Shown piece after piece: positions 1-9,582 of a stretch of DNA of 64,000 bases; position 1 is the stretch's first letter, and the number at the start of each line of letters is the position of its first letter. A program made the translations under genes and the position numbers. The DNA is taken from positions 1 through 64,000 of the forward strand of contig CAMTIW010000001.1 in NCBI GenBank assembly GCA_947072665.1, given 5' to 3'. The stretch is from an uncultured Fusobacteriaceae bacterium. Its GTDB lineage: Bacteria; Fusobacteriota; Fusobacteriia; Fusobacteriales; Fusobacteriaceae. The notes below the pieces were generated by a model. The model was not told where the DNA came from and did no database searches. It worked only from the letters and a program-made list of their open reading frames with translations.

Positions 1-248
1 TCCTAATATAAAATAACAAATTAAACATATCAATATATTCTCCATTCTTTTATTCATTCCTTTTTTTACAAACTTTATCATCTATTACTTCTTTTATAAA
101 ATTACAAAAGTATGTGTATTTTTTCTAGACGTATCGATTAATAATAAGACTTCTATAAATATATGTTTTTTATAATTAATAGTAAGATTAAAGATTATAT
201 TTTAAAACATAAATACAAAAAATATAAAAATAGAATATAATAAAATAA

Positions 249-275
249 GAGAGTAGCTAAGACTCTCCTATTTAT
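249..275 (-). terminator. Intrinsic terminator behind aqpZ
   Basis: On the minus strand GAGAGT and ACTCTC arms close a small loop just after the aqpZ stop, followed by a T-rich run. Positions 1-248 are A+T-rich and hold no gene or other element I can support. Confidence 0.6.
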
Positions 276-288
276 TATACTTTATTTT

Positions 289-975
289 TTATTCATTATT
301 TAAAATTTTATAAGTTATCCCTCCAATAATAGCCCCAACAATAGGTGCTACCCAGAATAACCAAAGTTGAGATACTGCCCAACCTCCTACAAATATCGCT
401 ACTGCTGTACTACGTGCAGGGTTTACAGAGGCATTTGTTACTGGTATACTAATCAAATGAATTAAAGTTAACGCTAATCCAATAGAAATTGGTGCAAAAC
501 CTTTAACCGCATCTTTTTTAGTTACACCCATTATAACAAAAATAAATCCAGCTGTTAATGTTATTTCTAGAACTAAGGCTGATAAAAGACTATATCCACC
601 AGGTGAGTGTAATCCATAACCATTAGATGCAAAACCATTATCTAAAGAAAAACCAGGTACACCACTAGCAATAACATATAAAATAGCTGCCCCAAAAATT
701 CCACCTAAAACTTGAAATATTATATAAGGAACCAATTCTTTTTTATCAAAACGTCCACCAACTGCTAAGCCTACAGAAACTGCTGGATTTAAATGACAAC
801 CTGATATATCTCCAATTGCATAAGCCATTGTAAGAACCGTTAATCCAAAAGCTAGCGCAACACCTGTAAATCCAATTCCTAACTCAGGAAATCCTGCAGC
901 TAGAACAGCACTTCCACATCCTCCTAAAACTAACCATGCAGTTCCTATAAATTCTGCAAATAATTTTTTTTTCAT
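289..975 (-). CDS. aqpZ: Aquaporin Z-like water channel
   Basis: A 228-residue MIP-family integral membrane protein that lets water cross the inner membrane. Two NPA boxes are visible (Asn63 in HLNPAVS and Asn185 in SVNPARS). The selectivity-filter positions read Phe43, His173 and Arg188, the pattern of water-selective AqpZ rather than glycerol facilitators. Length is normal for AqpZ (about 230). The ATG start has a GGAGG ribosome site about 5 bases upstream. It is monocistronic: its own promoter lies at 1029-1057 and a hairpin follows the stop. Family assignment is very safe; the water-only selectivity is inferred from the filter residues. Confidence 0.95.
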   Translation of the reverse strand: MKKKLFAEFIGTAWLVLGGCGSAVLAAGFPELGIGFTGVALAFGLTVLTMAYAIGDISGCHLNPAVSVGLAVGGRFDKKELVPYIIFQVLGGIFGAAILYVIASGVPGFSLDNGFASNGYGLHSPGGYSLLSALVLEITLTAGFIFVIMGVTKKDAVKGFAPISIGLALTLIHLISIPVTNASVNPARSTAVAIFVGGWAVSQLWLFWVAPIVGAIIGGITYKILNNE

Positions 976-1028
976 GTTTCCTCCAAGTAATTTTTTATGT
1001 GTAGAATATCTAAAATATTCAAGAGATT

Positions 1029-1057
1029 ATTCTATCATAAAAATACAAAAGAAACAA
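1029..1057 (-). promoter_or_regulatory. Predicted aqpZ promoter
   Basis: Minus strand: -35 TTGTTT (1052-1057), 17-base spacer, -10 TAGAAT (1029-1034) preceded by TGA, an extended -10 feature. Confidence 0.5.
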
Positions 1058-1104
1058 TAACTATTTTAACTTAATTATAAAATTATAATTGCAACATCTG
1101 TTAT

Positions 1105-3489
1105 CTAATCTATTTTTTGTGGTTCAATATGCCATATTTCTTTTGCATATTGAGCAATTGTTCTATCAGATGAAAATTTACCTGCATTACATATATTTAA
1201 CCATGCTTTTCTAGCCCAACCAAGTTTATCTGCATAAGCTAAATTAGCTCTATTTTGTGCTTTTCTATACTCTTCAAAGTCTTTTAATATATAGTATTCA
1301 TCAGCACTATGCCAATCAGTTCCATTCATTAGTGATTCATATATTTCTCTAAACATACCTGTACCATCATCTGAAAAAGTACCATCTATAAGAGAATCTA
1401 TTACTACTTTTAATCCTTCCACATTATGATAACTATCCCATGGAGTATATCCTTCTATCTTTATTCTTTTTATATCTTCCACTGTAAGTCCAAAAATGAA
1501 ACTATTTTCTAATCCTGCCTCTTCTACTATTTCCACATTTGCCCCATCTAATGTTCCTAGAGTTAACGCTCCATTTAACATAAACTTCATATTCCCTGTT
1601 CCAGAAGCCTCTTTCCCTGCAGTTGATATTTGTTCAGAAATATCTGCTGATGGGAATAGTTTATGTGCCACAGACACTCTGTAGTTTTCGATAAAAATAA
1701 CTTTAATTTTATCTCTCACTTGTGGGTCATTATCAACTTTTTTGGCTACTTCATTTATAAGTTTTATTATAGCCTTAGCTCTTCTATATCCAGGAGCAGC
1801 CTTTGAACCAAATATATATGTAACTGGTTCCATTTGAATATTGGGATTAGATTTTATCTTATTGTATAAATCAATAATCTGAAATACATTTAAAAGTTGT
1901 CTCTTGTATTCATGCAATCTTTTAACTTGAATATCAAAAATTGAATCTGTATTTATCTTTATATTTTGTTCTTCTTTTAGATATTTTGCCAATTGATTTT
2001 TTTTAATTTTTTTAATGTTAAGGAATTTTTTTAAAATATCTTCATCATTAGAATATTTTTCTAATTTTTTTAGTTCTGTTAAATCTAATATCCAATCTTT
2101 ACCTATAAGTTTTGTTATCAATTCTGAAAGTTCTGGATTTGAAAGCAGTAACCATCTTCTTTGTGTTATTCCATTTGTTTTATTTTGGAATTTTTCCGGA
2201 TATAATTCATACCAATCTTTTAACTCTTCTGTTTTCAAAATTTCAGTATGAATAGCTGCAACTCCATTTACATATGAACTTCCATAGATAGCAAGCCATG
2301 CCATATGAATAAGTTCCCCTTGAATAATAGACATTCTATTTTGTTTCTCATAATTATTAGGATATTTTTCTTCAAGAATATACTTCAGTTGATTATTTAT
2401 ACCTACAATTATCTCATAAATTCTTGGCAGTATCTCTTTATATAGTCCAATCCACCATTTTTCTAATGCCTCTGCAAGTATTGTATGATTGGTATAAGCA
2501 AAAGTTTTAGTGACTATTGACCACGCTAAAGTCCACTCAACTCCTTCTACATCACAAAGTAATCTCATTAATTCTGGGACAGCTATGGTAGGATGTGTAT
2601 CATTTAATTGAATTATAGTAAATTCTGGTAGTCTAGTAAAATCATGTCCATGAAGTTTTTTGAATTTTCTTAATATATCTTGTAAAGAAGCAGATACAAA
2701 GAAATATTGTTGACGTAATCTTAGTAATTTCCCTTCGTTTGTAGAATCATTTGGATATAGCACTCTTGAAATATCTTCAGATCGATTAGCCTTCCAAAGA
2801 GCTTTATTATAGTCTTGAGCATTAAATGCTGCATAGTCTAAATCTTCCATTGGAGCAGCTTCCCATAGTCTTAAAGTATTCACATTATTTGTTCCATATC
2901 CAATTATTGGAGTATCGTAAGGTATTGCTCTCACAGAGAAGTCTTTAAAATCTACTCTTACTTCTTCACTGATTTTTTTCACTGACCAAGGGTCACCGTA
3001 CTTCAACCAAGTTTCTGGCTCTTCTACTTGGAAACCATTTTCTATCTTTTGATTAAATATACCATTTTTATATCTGATACTGTATCCTTTCCCTGGTAAA
3101 TTTAAAGTAGCTAAAGAATCTATAAAACAAGCAGCAAGTCTTCCTAGTCCACCATTTCCTGTTCCAGCATCCTCCTCTTCTTCCTCTATTAAATTATAAT
3201 CTATTTCAAGTTCCTCAAATGCTGATTTTATACTTTTCATAATTCCTAAATTTATCAAGTTATTACCTAGAGCTCTTCCCATTAAAAACTCAGAAGAAAG
3301 ATAATGTGCTTGTTTTACCTCTTCATATTTTTCTGATGTTTCTAACCATTTCTCACTGATTGCTCCTACCACGGTCTTAGCTAAAGCAAGATATATATCA
3401 TGTTGTTCTGCATCTTCAATTCTTTTCCCTGCATCTAGTAAAAGATGTTTTTTTATTCCATCTTTTATTTGTTTTTTATTTAATTTCAT
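1105..3489 (-). CDS. glgP: Glycogen/maltodextrin phosphorylase
   Basis: GT35 phosphorylase (about 794 residues) that releases glucose 1-phosphate from glycogen or maltodextrin. The C-terminal PLP region SGTGNMKFMLNG is present with the Schiff-base lysine near residue 635, followed by TLGTLDGANVEI; the N-terminal EEEDAGTGNGGLGRLAACF block is intact. An in-frame TTG at 3501 extends the frame, but the GGGAGGGG ribosome site lies inside that extension, so ATG 3489 is the real start. It is the last gene of the unit malQ - trmB-type regulator - glgP, consistent with maltodextrin/glycogen breakdown. Glycogen versus maltodextrin preference cannot be read from the sequence. Confidence 0.95.
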   Translation of the reverse strand: MKLNKKQIKDGIKKHLLLDAGKRIEDAEQHDIYLALAKTVVGAISEKWLETSEKYEEVKQAHYLSSEFLMGRALGNNLINLGIMKSIKSAFEELEIDYNLIEEEEEDAGTGNGGLGRLAACFIDSLATLNLPGKGYSIRYKNGIFNQKIENGFQVEEPETWLKYGDPWSVKKISEEVRVDFKDFSVRAIPYDTPIIGYGTNNVNTLRLWEAAPMEDLDYAAFNAQDYNKALWKANRSEDISRVLYPNDSTNEGKLLRLRQQYFFVSASLQDILRKFKKLHGHDFTRLPEFTIIQLNDTHPTIAVPELMRLLCDVEGVEWTLAWSIVTKTFAYTNHTILAEALEKWWIGLYKEILPRIYEIIVGINNQLKYILEEKYPNNYEKQNRMSIIQGELIHMAWLAIYGSSYVNGVAAIHTEILKTEELKDWYELYPEKFQNKTNGITQRRWLLLSNPELSELITKLIGKDWILDLTELKKLEKYSNDEDILKKFLNIKKIKKNQLAKYLKEEQNIKINTDSIFDIQVKRLHEYKRQLLNVFQIIDLYNKIKSNPNIQMEPVTYIFGSKAAPGYRRAKAIIKLINEVAKKVDNDPQVRDKIKVIFIENYRVSVAHKLFPSADISEQISTAGKEASGTGNMKFMLNGALTLGTLDGANVEIVEEAGLENSFIFGLTVEDIKRIKIEGYTPWDSYHNVEGLKVVIDSLIDGTFSDDGTGMFREIYESLMNGTDWHSADEYYILKDFEEYRKAQNRANLAYADKLGWARKAWLNICNAGKFSSDRTIAQYAKEIWHIEPQKID

Positions 3490-3529
3490 AACCCCTCCCA
3501 AATATTTTTAATATTTTTAAAATTATAAA

Positions 3530-4327
3530 TTAATTTTGATCTGACAATTCTTGCATTGAATGGAGATTTATATCTTTCCAAAAATCACCCTTAAAATTTT
3601 CAGCAAGTTTCATTATGTAAATATCGTTATGAATGTGTTCTGCTACTATATAGATAAGAAGTTTATTTTCAGAATATGTGCCACTAAAAGTTCCACTATA
3701 GTTACTTGCTATTATAGCTTTTTTCATATCCGAAACAATTAATATTCTTTTATTTTTTTGAGTTTCTTCCTCTTTAATTTCATCTCTATAATAGACTTCT
3801 ATTCCTAATTCTTTATAATCAACTTTTTTAAAACTAAAAAGAATGATTCGTACACCTCTTTCCTTTAAAATTTTAAAAATATCTTTAAATTTTCTTAGAT
3901 CCCAGTTGGTATTTATATATACTTCTTTTTCACTACTATTTAACATTTGGGAAATTCTTTCTACCACTCCTGCTTCAGAGTTTAAATTATAAAATTGAGT
4001 TTCAATGGAACTTTTATCCACTTCTTTAAATTCCTTCTCTAAAATTTCAGTAGCATTTTCCATCTCTTTTTTTACTCTTTTAAGAAGTAGCTCTGGATCA
4101 ACTGCTACATAAGAAGTTATCTCTCCTTCTTGTAAAGATAAAATATAACCCTTAGATAATAACTTAGATAATACATCATAAACAGAAGTTCTAGGATACC
4201 CTAACTTTTTAGCTATTTTTGAGCCATTACATGATGGACATTTAACTAATTCATAATAAATTTCACTTTCTTTTATAGATAGTCCCAATTTTTCCAAATT
4301 ATCTATAATCTTTTGTCTCTTCTCCAA
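3530..4327 (-). CDS. TrmB-family sugar-responsive transcriptional regulator
   Basis: A 265-residue protein with an N-terminal winged helix (about residues 10-80, including SKIAKKLGYPRTSVYDVLSKL) and a C-terminal region resembling the TrmB effector-binding domain. TrmB proteins bind sugars such as maltose or glucose and repress or activate sugar genes. The start is TTG at 4327; its AGGAGA ribosome site is formed by the last codons and stop of malQ, so the two genes are translationally coupled. It sits between malQ and glgP, so control of this maltodextrin module is a reasonable inference; a candidate operator is given at 5857-5878 and 8394-8415. Confidence 0.85.
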   Translation of the reverse strand: MEKRQKIIDNLEKLGLSIKESEIYYELVKCPSCNGSKIAKKLGYPRTSVYDVLSKLLSKGYILSLQEGEITSYVAVDPELLLKRVKKEMENATEILEKEFKEVDKSSIETQFYNLNSEAGVVERISQMLNSSEKEVYINTNWDLRKFKDIFKILKERGVRIILFSFKKVDYKELGIEVYYRDEIKEEETQKNKRILIVSDMKKAIIASNYSGTFSGTYSENKLLIYIVAEHIHNDIYIMKLAENFKGDFWKDINLHSMQELSDQN

Positions 4328-4331
4328 TATT

Positions 4332-5822
4332 TTATCTCCTATTTTCTTTAGTTATTTTTTTTAGTCTTTTTGCTAACTCTAATGTTAAATCCTCACTACT
4401 AAATCTCCAATTCCAATTTTTAGAAGAAGTAGATGGAGTATTCATTCTTGAATTATTATCAAGTCCTAATAAATCCTGAACTTGTGTCAATGCCATTACA
4501 GATTTTGTACTCCAAACTGCTTCTATAAATTTCCAATTTATTTCTTCTGAAACAACAGAATTCATTTCTTCTAAATATTCATCGCATTTTCTTTTATCTG
4601 ATTTTTTTATATTTTTATACCAACCTACAACAGTTTCATTATCGTGAGTTCCAGTGTATGCAACTGAATTTTCTGTGTATTTATGTGGTAAATAATCACT
4701 TTCTTCTTTGGAATCAAAAGCAAATAATAAAATCTTCATTCCTGGGTAACCACTTTCTGTTAATAGCTCCTCTACTTCTGGTGTTAAAAACCCTAAATCT
4801 TCTGCTATTATAGGCATATCTCCCAATACTTTTTTTATTGTGTTAAACAACTTCATTCCTGGGCCTTTTTCCCACTTTCCTTCTGCTGCTGTTTTTGCAT
4901 TGGCTGGAATAGACCAATAAGATTCAAAACCTCTAAAATGATCAATTCTTACAATATCATGAAGATTAAAACAAGCTTTTATTCTCTCAATCCACCATAC
5001 GTAGTTATTTTTCTCTATATTATTCCAATCATATAGAGGATTTCCCCACAACTGTCCATCAGCACTGAAATTATCTGGTGGACAACCTGCCACTCTTGTA
5101 GAATTTTTATTTTCATCAAATAAAAACATCTCACTTCTCGACCAAGCGTCACTACTATCTGGTGATACAAATATAGGTATATCTCCTATGATTTTGATAT
5201 CTTTTGAATTGGCATACTTCTTTAGCTTTTTCCACTGTTTAAAAAATATATACTGTAAAAAAATATAGAAATCAATCTCATTTTTCAGTTCTTTTTTTAT
5301 TCTATTCATAGATTCTTTTTCTCTGTTTTTATATTCACTAGGCCATTCATGCCAGTTTTTTTCATTAAATTTTTCTTTTAATGCCATAAATAAGCAATAA
5401 TCCTCTAACCAGTATTTTTCTTCTTTTTGAAAATTTAATGTTTCTTTTAATCTATCCTCTTTTATAAAATGTTCATAAGATTTTTTTAAAATAGGAAATT
5501 TATGCATATAAAGATTGCCATAATCTATAGTATTTTTCTCATTTATTTTTTCCAAAGACACTAAATCATTTTTTTGTAAAAGACCTTCTTCAACTAAATC
5601 CTCCATATCAATAAAATATGGATTTCCTGCAAAAGCAGAAAAAGATTGATATGGTGAATCACCATACCCAGTTGGACCCATGGGAAGTATTTGCCATAAT
5701 TTTTGACTTGCGCTTTCTAAAAAATCTATAAATTCATATGCATTTACTCCAAAATCTCCAATTCCATACTTACTAGGGAGAGAACTTATATGTGCCAATA
5801 TTCCACTTTTTCTTCCAAACAT
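4332..5822 (-). CDS. malQ: 4-alpha-glucanotransferase (amylomaltase)
   Basis: GH77 enzyme of 496 residues that transfers maltodextrin segments between chains and releases glucose, feeding GlgP. Signature blocks: LPMGPTGYGDSPYQS near residue 46, nucleophile Asp294 in VRIDHFRGF, acid/base Glu341 in IIAEDLG, and Asp394 in GTHDNETVVGW. Length fits the bacterial short-form family (about 500). ATG start with GAGGGG about 7 bases upstream. First gene of the unit malQ-regulator-glgP, with a good promoter at 5882-5910 and an operator-like inverted repeat between promoter and start. Confidence 0.96.
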   Translation of the reverse strand: MFGRKSGILAHISSLPSKYGIGDFGVNAYEFIDFLESASQKLWQILPMGPTGYGDSPYQSFSAFAGNPYFIDMEDLVEEGLLQKNDLVSLEKINEKNTIDYGNLYMHKFPILKKSYEHFIKEDRLKETLNFQKEEKYWLEDYCLFMALKEKFNEKNWHEWPSEYKNREKESMNRIKKELKNEIDFYIFLQYIFFKQWKKLKKYANSKDIKIIGDIPIFVSPDSSDAWSRSEMFLFDENKNSTRVAGCPPDNFSADGQLWGNPLYDWNNIEKNNYVWWIERIKACFNLHDIVRIDHFRGFESYWSIPANAKTAAEGKWEKGPGMKLFNTIKKVLGDMPIIAEDLGFLTPEVEELLTESGYPGMKILLFAFDSKEESDYLPHKYTENSVAYTGTHDNETVVGWYKNIKKSDKRKCDEYLEEMNSVVSEEINWKFIEAVWSTKSVMALTQVQDLLGLDNNSRMNTPSTSSKNWNWRFSSEDLTLELAKRLKKITKENRR

Positions 5823-5856
5823 TTTTTAACCCCTCTTTTATTTTATCTTATTTTTT

Positions 5857-5878
5857 AATGTTGTATCATTAAAACAAC
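5857..5878 (-). promoter_or_regulatory. Operator-like site downstream of malQ promoter
   Basis: Contains TGTTGT and ACAACA arms 9 bases apart (5859-5879) right after the -10. Eighteen of 22 bases match the site at 8394-8415 in the same position in front of the PTS gene. Candidate binding site for the TrmB-type regulator (inference). Confidence 0.5.
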
Positions 5879-5881
5879 ACC

Positions 5882-5910
5882 ATTATAATACTTTTTAATT
5901 TTATTTACAA
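5882..5910 (-). promoter_or_regulatory. Predicted malQ operon promoter
   Basis: Minus strand: -35 TTGTAA (5905-5910), 17-base spacer, -10 TATAAT (5882-5887). Confidence 0.6.
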
Positions 5911-5929
5911 GTTCTTCCAATGAGTATTT

Positions 5930-6718
5930 TTATATACTTACCTCAATACCGTAATGGTCTGATATTTTATCTTTATTCTTCCCATTAAAAATAACTTTAC
6001 TCTTTTTAATTTCTATTTTTTTATTTGTAAAAATAAAATCTATTCTTTTTTCTTCTGTATTATTTTTTTCCCAACCATCTATTTTACCAACTACTGTTAT
6101 TCCATTATCCTTTTCATTTGCTAGATTATATGTATCAAATATGTTATTATTTAATATAAAATCATAACCTTGGTTTCTAATAGCTGAAATATTATTAAAA
6201 TCACCCATTAAAAAACATCTATTTCCTCTTTTATTAATATTTTCTAAAAGAGTCTTAATTTGTTCTTGAAAAGAATTTTCAACATCACACCACCAACCTA
6301 AATGACATGAATAAAAATCAATTTTTTCTCCCTTATTTTCAATGGTAGCTCTTATGACTTTTCTAGTTTTCCAATAATTTGTATTTTCACTAGTTCCTAT
6401 AAAAAATTCAGAACTATCTTCAATTTTTAATCTAGTTAAAATAGCCACTCCTTCTTCATAAATATCATACCCTATATGGTTAAAGCCCCATATAAATTTA
6501 TATTCACAATTTATCTCTTTTAAATATTCACATAATTTATATGCATAGTTACTATTTTTTATATTTTTATATACAATTTTATCTTTTATTTTTTGACTTA
6601 CTTCTTGCAAACAAATAACATCATATTCTTTTTCTTTAATAGTTTTTGCTAGGTATTTTAATTTTTCAACTTGTCCTTCTTCTTCACAAGAATCACAATT
6701 TAATGTTAATATTTTCAC
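5930..6718 (-). CDS. Endonuclease/exonuclease/phosphatase (EEP) family hydrolase
   Basis: A 262-residue cytoplasmic protein of the EEP fold (DNase I/AP endonuclease/inositol phosphatase superfamily). Metal and catalytic residues are in place: Asn7 (LTLNCDS), Glu39 (CLQEV), His139 (CHLGWW), Asp173 and Asn175 (GDFNN), and Asp254-His255 (SDHYG). No signal peptide. It follows the PTS EIICB gene with only two bases between, so it is co-expressed with the sugar transporter; similar pairings occur in other bacteria but the substrate is unknown. It could be a sugar-phosphate or phosphodiester hydrolase; the fold does not say which. Confidence 0.85.
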   Translation of the reverse strand: MKILTLNCDSCEEEGQVEKLKYLAKTIKEKEYDVICLQEVSQKIKDKIVYKNIKNSNYAYKLCEYLKEINCEYKFIWGFNHIGYDIYEEGVAILTRLKIEDSSEFFIGTSENTNYWKTRKVIRATIENKGEKIDFYSCHLGWWCDVENSFQEQIKTLLENINKRGNRCFLMGDFNNISAIRNQGYDFILNNNIFDTYNLANEKDNGITVVGKIDGWEKNNTEEKRIDFIFTNKKIEIKKSKVIFNGKNKDKISDHYGIEVSI

Positions 6719-6720
6719 TC

Positions 6721-8358
6721 TTATCTCCCTAAAATTGTTAAGATATCATTTTTTATATTATCTGCTTTTGGTCCATAAACAGCTTGTACTCCACTATCTT
6801 TTGTTATTAATCCAATTGCACCTGTTTTCTTCCACTCTTTTAATTCTCTAACTAATGAATTATCTTTTACAGTAACTCTAAGTCTTGTCATACAAGCATC
6901 CACATCAACTATATTATCTTTTCCACCTAATAGAGATATAATTTTATTAGGTATCCCATCCCCTTTATTAGCTAAAGAATTATTTTCTCCAGTTCCTTCT
7001 TCTTCATCTTCTATGTAATTTCCCTTTCTTCCAGGAGTTGGTAAATCAAATTTTTTAATTATTATATTAAATAAAGTATAATTTAAAAAGAAAAATACTA
7101 CACAAACAATTGCAAAATTTATTAAATCTTTTATTAGTCCAGCATTTACCATAAGTGGAACCCTTGATAAAAATTCTAAAAATCCAAAAGAATGAACTCT
7201 TAAAGATATGACATCTACCAAAGCAAAGGCAACTCCTGTTAAAAGAGCATATACAACATATAATATAGGTGCTACAAACATAAACATGAACTCTATTGGT
7301 TCTGTTACACCTGTTAAAAATACTGCTAACATAGCTGAAAAAAATATTGTTTTATATTTTGCCTTTTTATCTTTATCTACATTATTTAACATAGCAAAAC
7401 CAATCCCTAATAAGGAAGCAGTAGATAATATTACTTGTCCTGCTTTAAATCTTGCAGGAACAACAGTAAGTAACAAATGTTTATATCCTTCTGTATCTCC
7501 AGCTATTTTTAGATTATTTAAATCTGTAATCCATGCTAACCATATAGGGTCTTGTCCTGCTATTATAGTCCCTATACCAGTTCCTGTTAACACTTTATAT
7601 GTCCCACCTAAATCTGTATAATTCATTGGAATTGTTAACATATGATGAAGACCAAAAGGAAGTAATAATCGTTCTAAAGTTCCATATATAAATGGAGCAA
7701 TAATTGGTGCTGTATTTCTAGATGCTGCTATCCACTGCCCAAAAGTATTTAATCCCCACTGGATAAATGGCCAGAAGATAGAAAGTAACATAGCTACAAT
7801 AACAGATGCAAATATTACTACAAAAGGAACAAATCTTTTTCCATTGAAGAAATCCAATGACTTAGGTAATTTATTATAGTTATAATACTTATTAAAAAGT
7901 ACTGCTCCTAAAAATCCTGACAGTATACCTACAAATACTCCCATATTTAAAGCTGGTGCTCCTAAAACCATAGTAAAATAATTTTTAACTAAAAGTTCCT
8001 GACCAGTAAAAGACTTAACCAATGTTGTTCCATCAGACAACATCCCTGCATTTACTGAAAAAAGACTTCCAGATATTCTATTTATAAGAATAAATGCCAT
8101 TACCCCTGCAAAAGAACCGCCTGCTTTCTCTTTTGCCCAAGAACCACCAATAGCAGCTGCAAATAGTATATTTAAATTCACTATTATAGCCCAACCCATA
8201 TCTTCCATAACTCTACCAATTATACCAATATCTGTTCCACCTATTAATTTCCCAATGGAAACCATAAGTCCTGCAGCTGGCATAACTGCTATTACAACAA
8301 TTAAAGCTTTTCCAAATTTTTGCCAAAAATCAAATGATATTAATTTTTTCCCTTTCAC
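6721..8358 (-). CDS. PTS EIICB permease, maltose/glucose type
   Basis: A 545-residue phosphotransferase permease of the glucose/maltose superfamily: EIIC membrane domain (about 1-430) with the LPFGLHHMLTIP block and VTEPIEFMFMF, then a linker and a C-terminal EIIB domain carrying the phospho-cysteine (Cys489) in VDACMTRLRV. No EIIA domain is attached, so it must take phosphate from a separate EIIA-Glc-like protein. Start is GTG 8358 with GGGAG about 9 bases upstream. It leads a two-gene unit with the EEP hydrolase and shares an operator-like site with malQ, pointing to maltose or a related glucoside as substrate, as for the MalB permease known in Fusobacterium mortiferum. Glucose remains possible. 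Confidence 0.88.
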   Translation of the reverse strand: MKGKKLISFDFWQKFGKALIVVIAVMPAAGLMVSIGKLIGGTDIGIIGRVMEDMGWAIIVNLNILFAAAIGGSWAKEKAGGSFAGVMAFILINRISGSLFSVNAGMLSDGTTLVKSFTGQELLVKNYFTMVLGAPALNMGVFVGILSGFLGAVLFNKYYNYNKLPKSLDFFNGKRFVPFVVIFASVIVAMLLSIFWPFIQWGLNTFGQWIAASRNTAPIIAPFIYGTLERLLLPFGLHHMLTIPMNYTDLGGTYKVLTGTGIGTIIAGQDPIWLAWITDLNNLKIAGDTEGYKHLLLTVVPARFKAGQVILSTASLLGIGFAMLNNVDKDKKAKYKTIFFSAMLAVFLTGVTEPIEFMFMFVAPILYVVYALLTGVAFALVDVISLRVHSFGFLEFLSRVPLMVNAGLIKDLINFAIVCVVFFFLNYTLFNIIIKKFDLPTPGRKGNYIEDEEEGTGENNSLANKGDGIPNKIISLLGGKDNIVDVDACMTRLRVTVKDNSLVRELKEWKKTGAIGLITKDSGVQAVYGPKADNIKNDILTILGR

Positions 8359-8393
8359 TTTTCACATCTCCCTTGAATCTAAATACATTAATA

Positions 8394-8415
8394 AATGTTG
8401 TATAATTATTACTAC
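8394..8415 (-). promoter_or_regulatory. Operator-like site downstream of PTS promoter
   Basis: Eighteen of 22 bases identical to 5857-5878 and in the same place, just after the -10 hexamer. The second half-site is less perfect here. Candidate TrmB-type regulator site (inference). Confidence 0.45.
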
Positions 8416-8420
8416 TTTTT

Positions 8421-8449
8421 ATTATAGTTCTTTATATTTTAATTTTCAA
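8421..8449 (-). promoter_or_regulatory. Predicted promoter of PTS-EEP unit
   Basis: Minus strand: -35 TTGAAA (8444-8449), 17-base spacer, -10 TATAAT (8421-8426). Confidence 0.6.
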
Positions 8450-8513
8450 GCTTTTTTTGTAAAAAAACAAAGTTTAATGAATAATAATAATACAAATGCT
8501 ACAAATAAAACAT

Positions 8514-8553
8514 AAAGAGAGCTCTATGGAAACTTTCCATATACGCTCTCTTT
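8514..8553 (-). terminator. Terminator behind BMP-family gene
   Basis: Nine-base arms AAAGAGAGC / GCTCTCTTT enclose an inner TATGGAAA / TTTCCATA pairing. It follows the BMP gene stop and closes the thiamine unit. Confidence 0.7.
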
Positions 8554-8564
8554 TAACTTATGAA

Positions 8565-9545
8565 TTATTCTTTTACCACTATTTTACCATTTAATATTTC
8601 TTCTTTAATTTTTTCTAATTTTAACAAATTATTTTTTCCTATTTGCTCTTTAGTATATTTGAAATCTGTCAAGGAAACTCCTTTTGTTTTTAAATCAGCT
8701 AATACATGACCTGAAACAAATTCTCCTTTTTTTAAATTTTCTACCAATGTAACTACTGCATTGTCTATTCTAACTCTTACAGATGTCAATATAGTTCTAG
8801 GTATTTTAAAATCTTCATCTTCATCACAACCAATAGCAAAATATCCTCTGTTTTTAGCTGACTCAAAAACTCCACTTCCAGTTCCTTCTGCAACATGTAA
8901 AATAACATCTGCACCTCTATCATTTAAAGAATCTGCAATGTTTTTTCCTGTTACCGGGTCACTAAAAGGATTGGCACTTGAGGTTGGCATATAAGCTACT
9001 AATACTTTAATATCTTTATCTACATATTTAGCTCCTGCTGTATAACCATTTGTAAATTTATTAAAAGATTTATTATCCATGGCTGGAATTATTCCTATAA
9101 TTTTCGTTTTGCTCACCATAGCAGCTAAAGCACCTGCTAAATATGCTGCTTCATGCTCTTTAAAATTAATAGTAGTTGTATTTGGTATTTGAGGTGAACC
9201 ACCTACCAAAGCGTATTTTTGATTTGGATATTTCTTTTGTATCTCTTTTAATGATTCTGCAACCACACTTCCCATTCCAATAATTAAATCAAAGTTTTCT
9301 TTCCCTGAAAAATCATCTAAAAATTGATAATCTTCACTTACATTATTAGGCTCGATATATTTATAACTCTCTATTGTTCCATTTTCTTTCAACTCTTCTA
9401 AAGCATCATAAGCCATCCTATTAAAACCACTTCCTAATCCACCAGTGGACATAACTAATCCAATATTTAACTTTTCTGCCTTTTTTTCTCCCAATACTGT
9501 AAATGACAATAATAAAATTAAAAATGATGTAAATATTTTTCTCAC
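8565..9545 (-). CDS. BMP-family (PnrA-like) ABC transporter substrate-binding protein
   Basis: A 326-residue exported binding protein of the Bmp/PnrA family, whose known members bind purine nucleosides. N-terminal signal peptide (about residues 1-18, ending near VLG) without the lipobox cysteine usual in the family, so it may be soluble in the periplasm. Family blocks: NIGLVMSTGGLGSGFN, DLIIGMGSVV, FKEHEAAYLAGALAAMVSKT and a GxGSGVFE segment. GTG start with GGGGG about 7 bases upstream. It lies 37 bases downstream of thiP inside a unit headed by a TPP riboswitch and before the terminator, which is odd for a nucleoside receptor; a thiamine-related ligand or service to the NupOPQ-type permease at 21216-24666 are both possible. 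Confidence 0.85.
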   Translation of the reverse strand: MRKIFTSFLILLLSFTVLGEKKAEKLNIGLVMSTGGLGSGFNRMAYDALEELKENGTIESYKYIEPNNVSEDYQFLDDFSGKENFDLIIGMGSVVAESLKEIQKKYPNQKYALVGGSPQIPNTTTINFKEHEAAYLAGALAAMVSKTKIIGIIPAMDNKSFNKFTNGYTAGAKYVDKDIKVLVAYMPTSSANPFSDPVTGKNIADSLNDRGADVILHVAEGTGSGVFESAKNRGYFAIGCDEDEDFKIPRTILTSVRVRIDNAVVTLVENLKKGEFVSGHVLADLKTKGVSLTDFKYTKEQIGKNNLLKLEKIKEEILNGKIVVKE

Positions 9546-9582
9546 CCTAAGCCCCCTTAAATATTTTATTTTCTTAAGTTCT

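Noticed and set aside
1060-1104. Terminator behind glgP
   Set aside because: Only an A/T palindrome without a stable stem or T run; not supported.
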